DNA from: Asticcacaulis sp. AC460
GTDB lineage: Bacteria; Pseudomonadota; Alphaproteobacteria; Caulobacterales; Caulobacteraceae
Reading direction: 5' to 3'
DNA length: 64,000 bases
Assembly (NCBI RefSeq): GCF_000495795.1
Contig: NZ_AWGD01000016.1
Location: 62,001 to 126,000 of the forward strand
Below are positions 62,382 through 64,000 of the stretch, piece by piece. Positions within the stretch are counted from its first letter, which is position 1. Each line of letters opens with the position of its first letter. The notes beneath the pieces are model-generated. The model did not search any database and had not been told where the DNA came from. It was given only the letters and a program-made list of their open reading frames with translations. The translations under genes were made by a program, and so were the position numbers.

Positions 62382-64000
62382 ATGATCGACTGGCATAACA
62401 GGACGCTTCTGGCGGGCGCGGCAGCCGTGCTGCTGGCAGGTTTCGGTATCGGGTTCCTGACCGGAAAGGTCACCGACAGCCCGTCGGCCCAGACCATGGG
62501 AACGGCCAGCGACAACGGTCTGGTCGGCGGTCCCGGCACCGGTCTGTTCGGCAAGCCGCGTGACGCCAATGCCCCGCGCGCCGGTCAGTCCAAGCCCACC
62601 GGATTTGATGTCTGGAGGTCATCGCTGGATACCTCCGGCACCTCGCCCAAGGCCTGCGTCCAGTTCTCCAAGCCGTTGGACCCGTCCAAGCCCTACGGCG
62701 ACTATGTCGTGGTCAGTCCCGCCCTGCCGTCGGCCCCCGCCGTTTCGGTCAAGGACGATACCCTGTGCGTCGCCGGCATCGGCTTCAACGACCGCCGCGT
62801 CACCCTGTTGAAGGGCTTGCCGGCCAAGGGCGGTGATACGCTGAAAGGCAACAAGGACGTCGATTTCGCGTTCGGTGAAAAGCCGCCCTATGTCGGCTTC
62901 GCCGGCAACGGCGTCATCCTGCCGCGCGAGGAAAGCGACGGCGTGGCGGTGGAAACCGTCAATGTCTCCAGCCTGGCCTTCGAGGTGTGGCATATTTCCG
63001 ACCGTAACCTGGTCCGCAAGTCGGTATCGGCGCCGGAACCGGTGGGCGAGGACGAATATGACTACGAATGGGGCGACGATTCCCCCAACGATATCGGCGT
63101 CAAGATCTGGACCGGCAAGGTCGCCGTCCAGTCGGGCAATGGCGAGCGCGTGACCACGGTCTTCCCGCTGGGGGCCGTGTTGAAGACGCTCAAAGCCGGC
63201 GCCTATGTCATCAAGGTCAAGGACGCTTCGGGCGGCCGCGACAAGAACGATAACGAACAGCCGCCCAGCGCGCGTCGCTGGATCCTCTATACCGACATGG
63301 CGCTGACCACCTATCGCGGCCAGAACGGGCTGGATGTGGTGGTGCGGTCGCTGAAGACGGCCAAACCGATGGGCGGGGTCAAGGTCGACCTGGTCGCCCA
63401 GAACGGCGATACCCTGGGCACGGTCAAGACGGGCGTCGACGGCCGGGTCAGCTTCAACGGCGCGCTGCTGAAGGGCAGCGAGGCGCTGCAGGCCAAGATG
63501 ATCATGGCCTATGGCCCGAACGACGACTATACGGCGGTCGAGGTCGATCGCACGCCGATGGACCTGACGTCGCACGATGTCGGCGGCCGTTCCGACGAAG
63601 CCAGCCTGACCGGTGGCCGGGTCGCGGGGCAGGGCGTCGATTCCTACGTCTATACCGACCGCGGCATTTATCGTCCGGGTGAGACGGTGCGTCTTATCGC
63701 TTTGATCCGCGATAACGAAGGCCGCGCCATCAAGGAACGCAAGGGTTTCCTGGTCGTTACCCGTCCGTCGGGAGTCGAGGCCTTCCGCCTGGCCTTCGAC
63801 AAGCTGCCTAATGCTTTTGCCGGCGGCAATCTGGTGTTGCCGAAGACCGCGCCGCGTGGCCAGTGGACCGCCAAGGTCGTGCTGGAAGGGCTGGAAGGGC
63901 TGGAAGGCGATGCCGGCAGCACGTCGTTTGCGGTCGAGGATTTCGCGCCGCAACGCTTAGGCGTCGATATCAAGGCCGATGCCAACCGGCCGCTGCTGAG
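62382..64000 (+). CDS. Bacterial alpha-2-macroglobulin-like protein, 3' truncated by window end
   Basis: The first 539 residues of a large envelope protein. The N-terminus is a membrane anchor (NRTLLAGAAAVLLAGFGIGF). The following beta domains contain an early cysteine pair (ACVQFSKPLDP and DTLCVAGIGF) and the macroglobulin signature TDRGIYRPGETVRLIALIRD, typical of the MG/A2M N-terminal region. Bacterial A2Ms trap proteases in the periplasm and are often coded with a penicillin-binding protein PbpC. The bait region and any thioester CxEQ motif lie beyond the window. Confidence 0.88.
   Translation, partial: MIDWHNRTLLAGAAAVLLAGFGIGFLTGKVTDSPSAQTMGTASDNGLVGGPGTGLFGKPRDANAPRAGQSKPTGFDVWRSSLDTSGTSPKACVQFSKPLDPSKPYGDYVVVSPALPSAPAVSVKDDTLCVAGIGFNDRRVTLLKGLPAKGGDTLKGNKDVDFAFGEKPPYVGFAGNGVILPREESDGVAVETVNVSSLAFEVWHISDRNLVRKSVSAPEPVGEDEYDYEWGDDSPNDIGVKIWTGKVAVQSGNGERVTTVFPLGAVLKTLKAGAYVIKVKDASGGRDKNDNEQPPSARRWILYTDMALTTYRGQNGLDVVVRSLKTAKPMGGVKVDLVAQNGDTLGTVKTGVDGRVSFNGALLKGSEALQAKMIMAYGPNDDYTAVEVDRTPMDLTSHDVGGRSDEASLTGGRVAGQGVDSYVYTDRGIYRPGETVRLIALIRDNEGRAIKERKGFLVVTRPSGVEAFRLAFDKLPNAFAGGNLVLPKTAPRGQWTAKVVLEGLEGLEGDAGSTSFAVEDFAPQRLGVDIKADANRPLL

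Overview
The window is a 64 kb chromosomal segment of a GC-rich alphaproteobacterium, most likely a member of the Caulobacteraceae (an Asticcacaulis-like organism is my best guess). The evidence is a CC0125/CC1285-type lipoprotein, a DUF6445 protein, an alphaproteobacterial hrcA-grpE pair, dnaK-dnaJ behind a CTTGAA-type heat-shock promoter, the ubiE-ubiB pair, the rsmI-yraN-gshB run, and a high-GC third-codon bias. The genus is inferred from gene content, not proven. No rRNA, tRNA, CRISPR array, prophage or transposase was seen.

Layout. 1-7.6 kb: a truncated YbbN-type thioredoxin/TPR protein, a YbaK-type prolyl-tRNA deacylase, a lipoprotein, a LysE exporter, a tightly overlapping operon of lipid kinase, PAP2 phosphatase and metallophosphoesterase, and an unrecognised 325-residue protein. 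7.7-13.9 kb: argG, kup, an Rrf2 regulator, a short-chain dehydrogenase and a membrane protein. 13.9-14.3 kb: an intergenic element made of two nested inverted repeats. 14.3-20.4 kb: a DUF6445 protein, a secreted GH2 beta-galactosidase-like enzyme, about 1.4 kb of apparently decayed sequence, and a LacI regulator. 20.5-25.8 kb: ubiE-ubiB, coaBC and dut, enclosing a lipoprotein with a polymorphic-toxin-like RNase domain and an overlapping membrane partner. 26-30.7 kb: two tandem paralogous small membrane proteins, rph, three small envelope genes, hrcA and grpE. 30.8-35.3 kb: an M28 peptidase, a secreted TPR protein, and a dienelactone hydrolase-like protein lacking its nucleophile cysteine. 35.5-46.4 kb: dnaK, dnaJ, dapB, a HTH/DUF2975 pair, rdgB-hemW, rsmI-yraN, gshB and comM. 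46.5-64 kb: an RTX protein, a cytosolic hybrid kinase, an AmpG-like transporter, maeB, mutS, glnD, a TetR/DUF4386 divergent pair, a response regulator, and the first part of an alpha-2-macroglobulin gene.

Most of the window is core housekeeping: protein folding, nucleotide-pool cleaning, ubiquinone, coenzyme A, glutathione, arginine and lysine precursor synthesis, mismatch repair and PII signalling. The unusual content lies between genes, where there are several families of palindromic repeats. Two copies of one family (near 32.2 and 51.8 kb) are almost identical, and one supplies the final codons and stop of a transporter gene. The best lead for a new system is the lipoprotein RNase-like protein and its overlapping partner at 22.8-24.0 kb.

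All family assignments come from reading motifs and lengths. No database search was possible.
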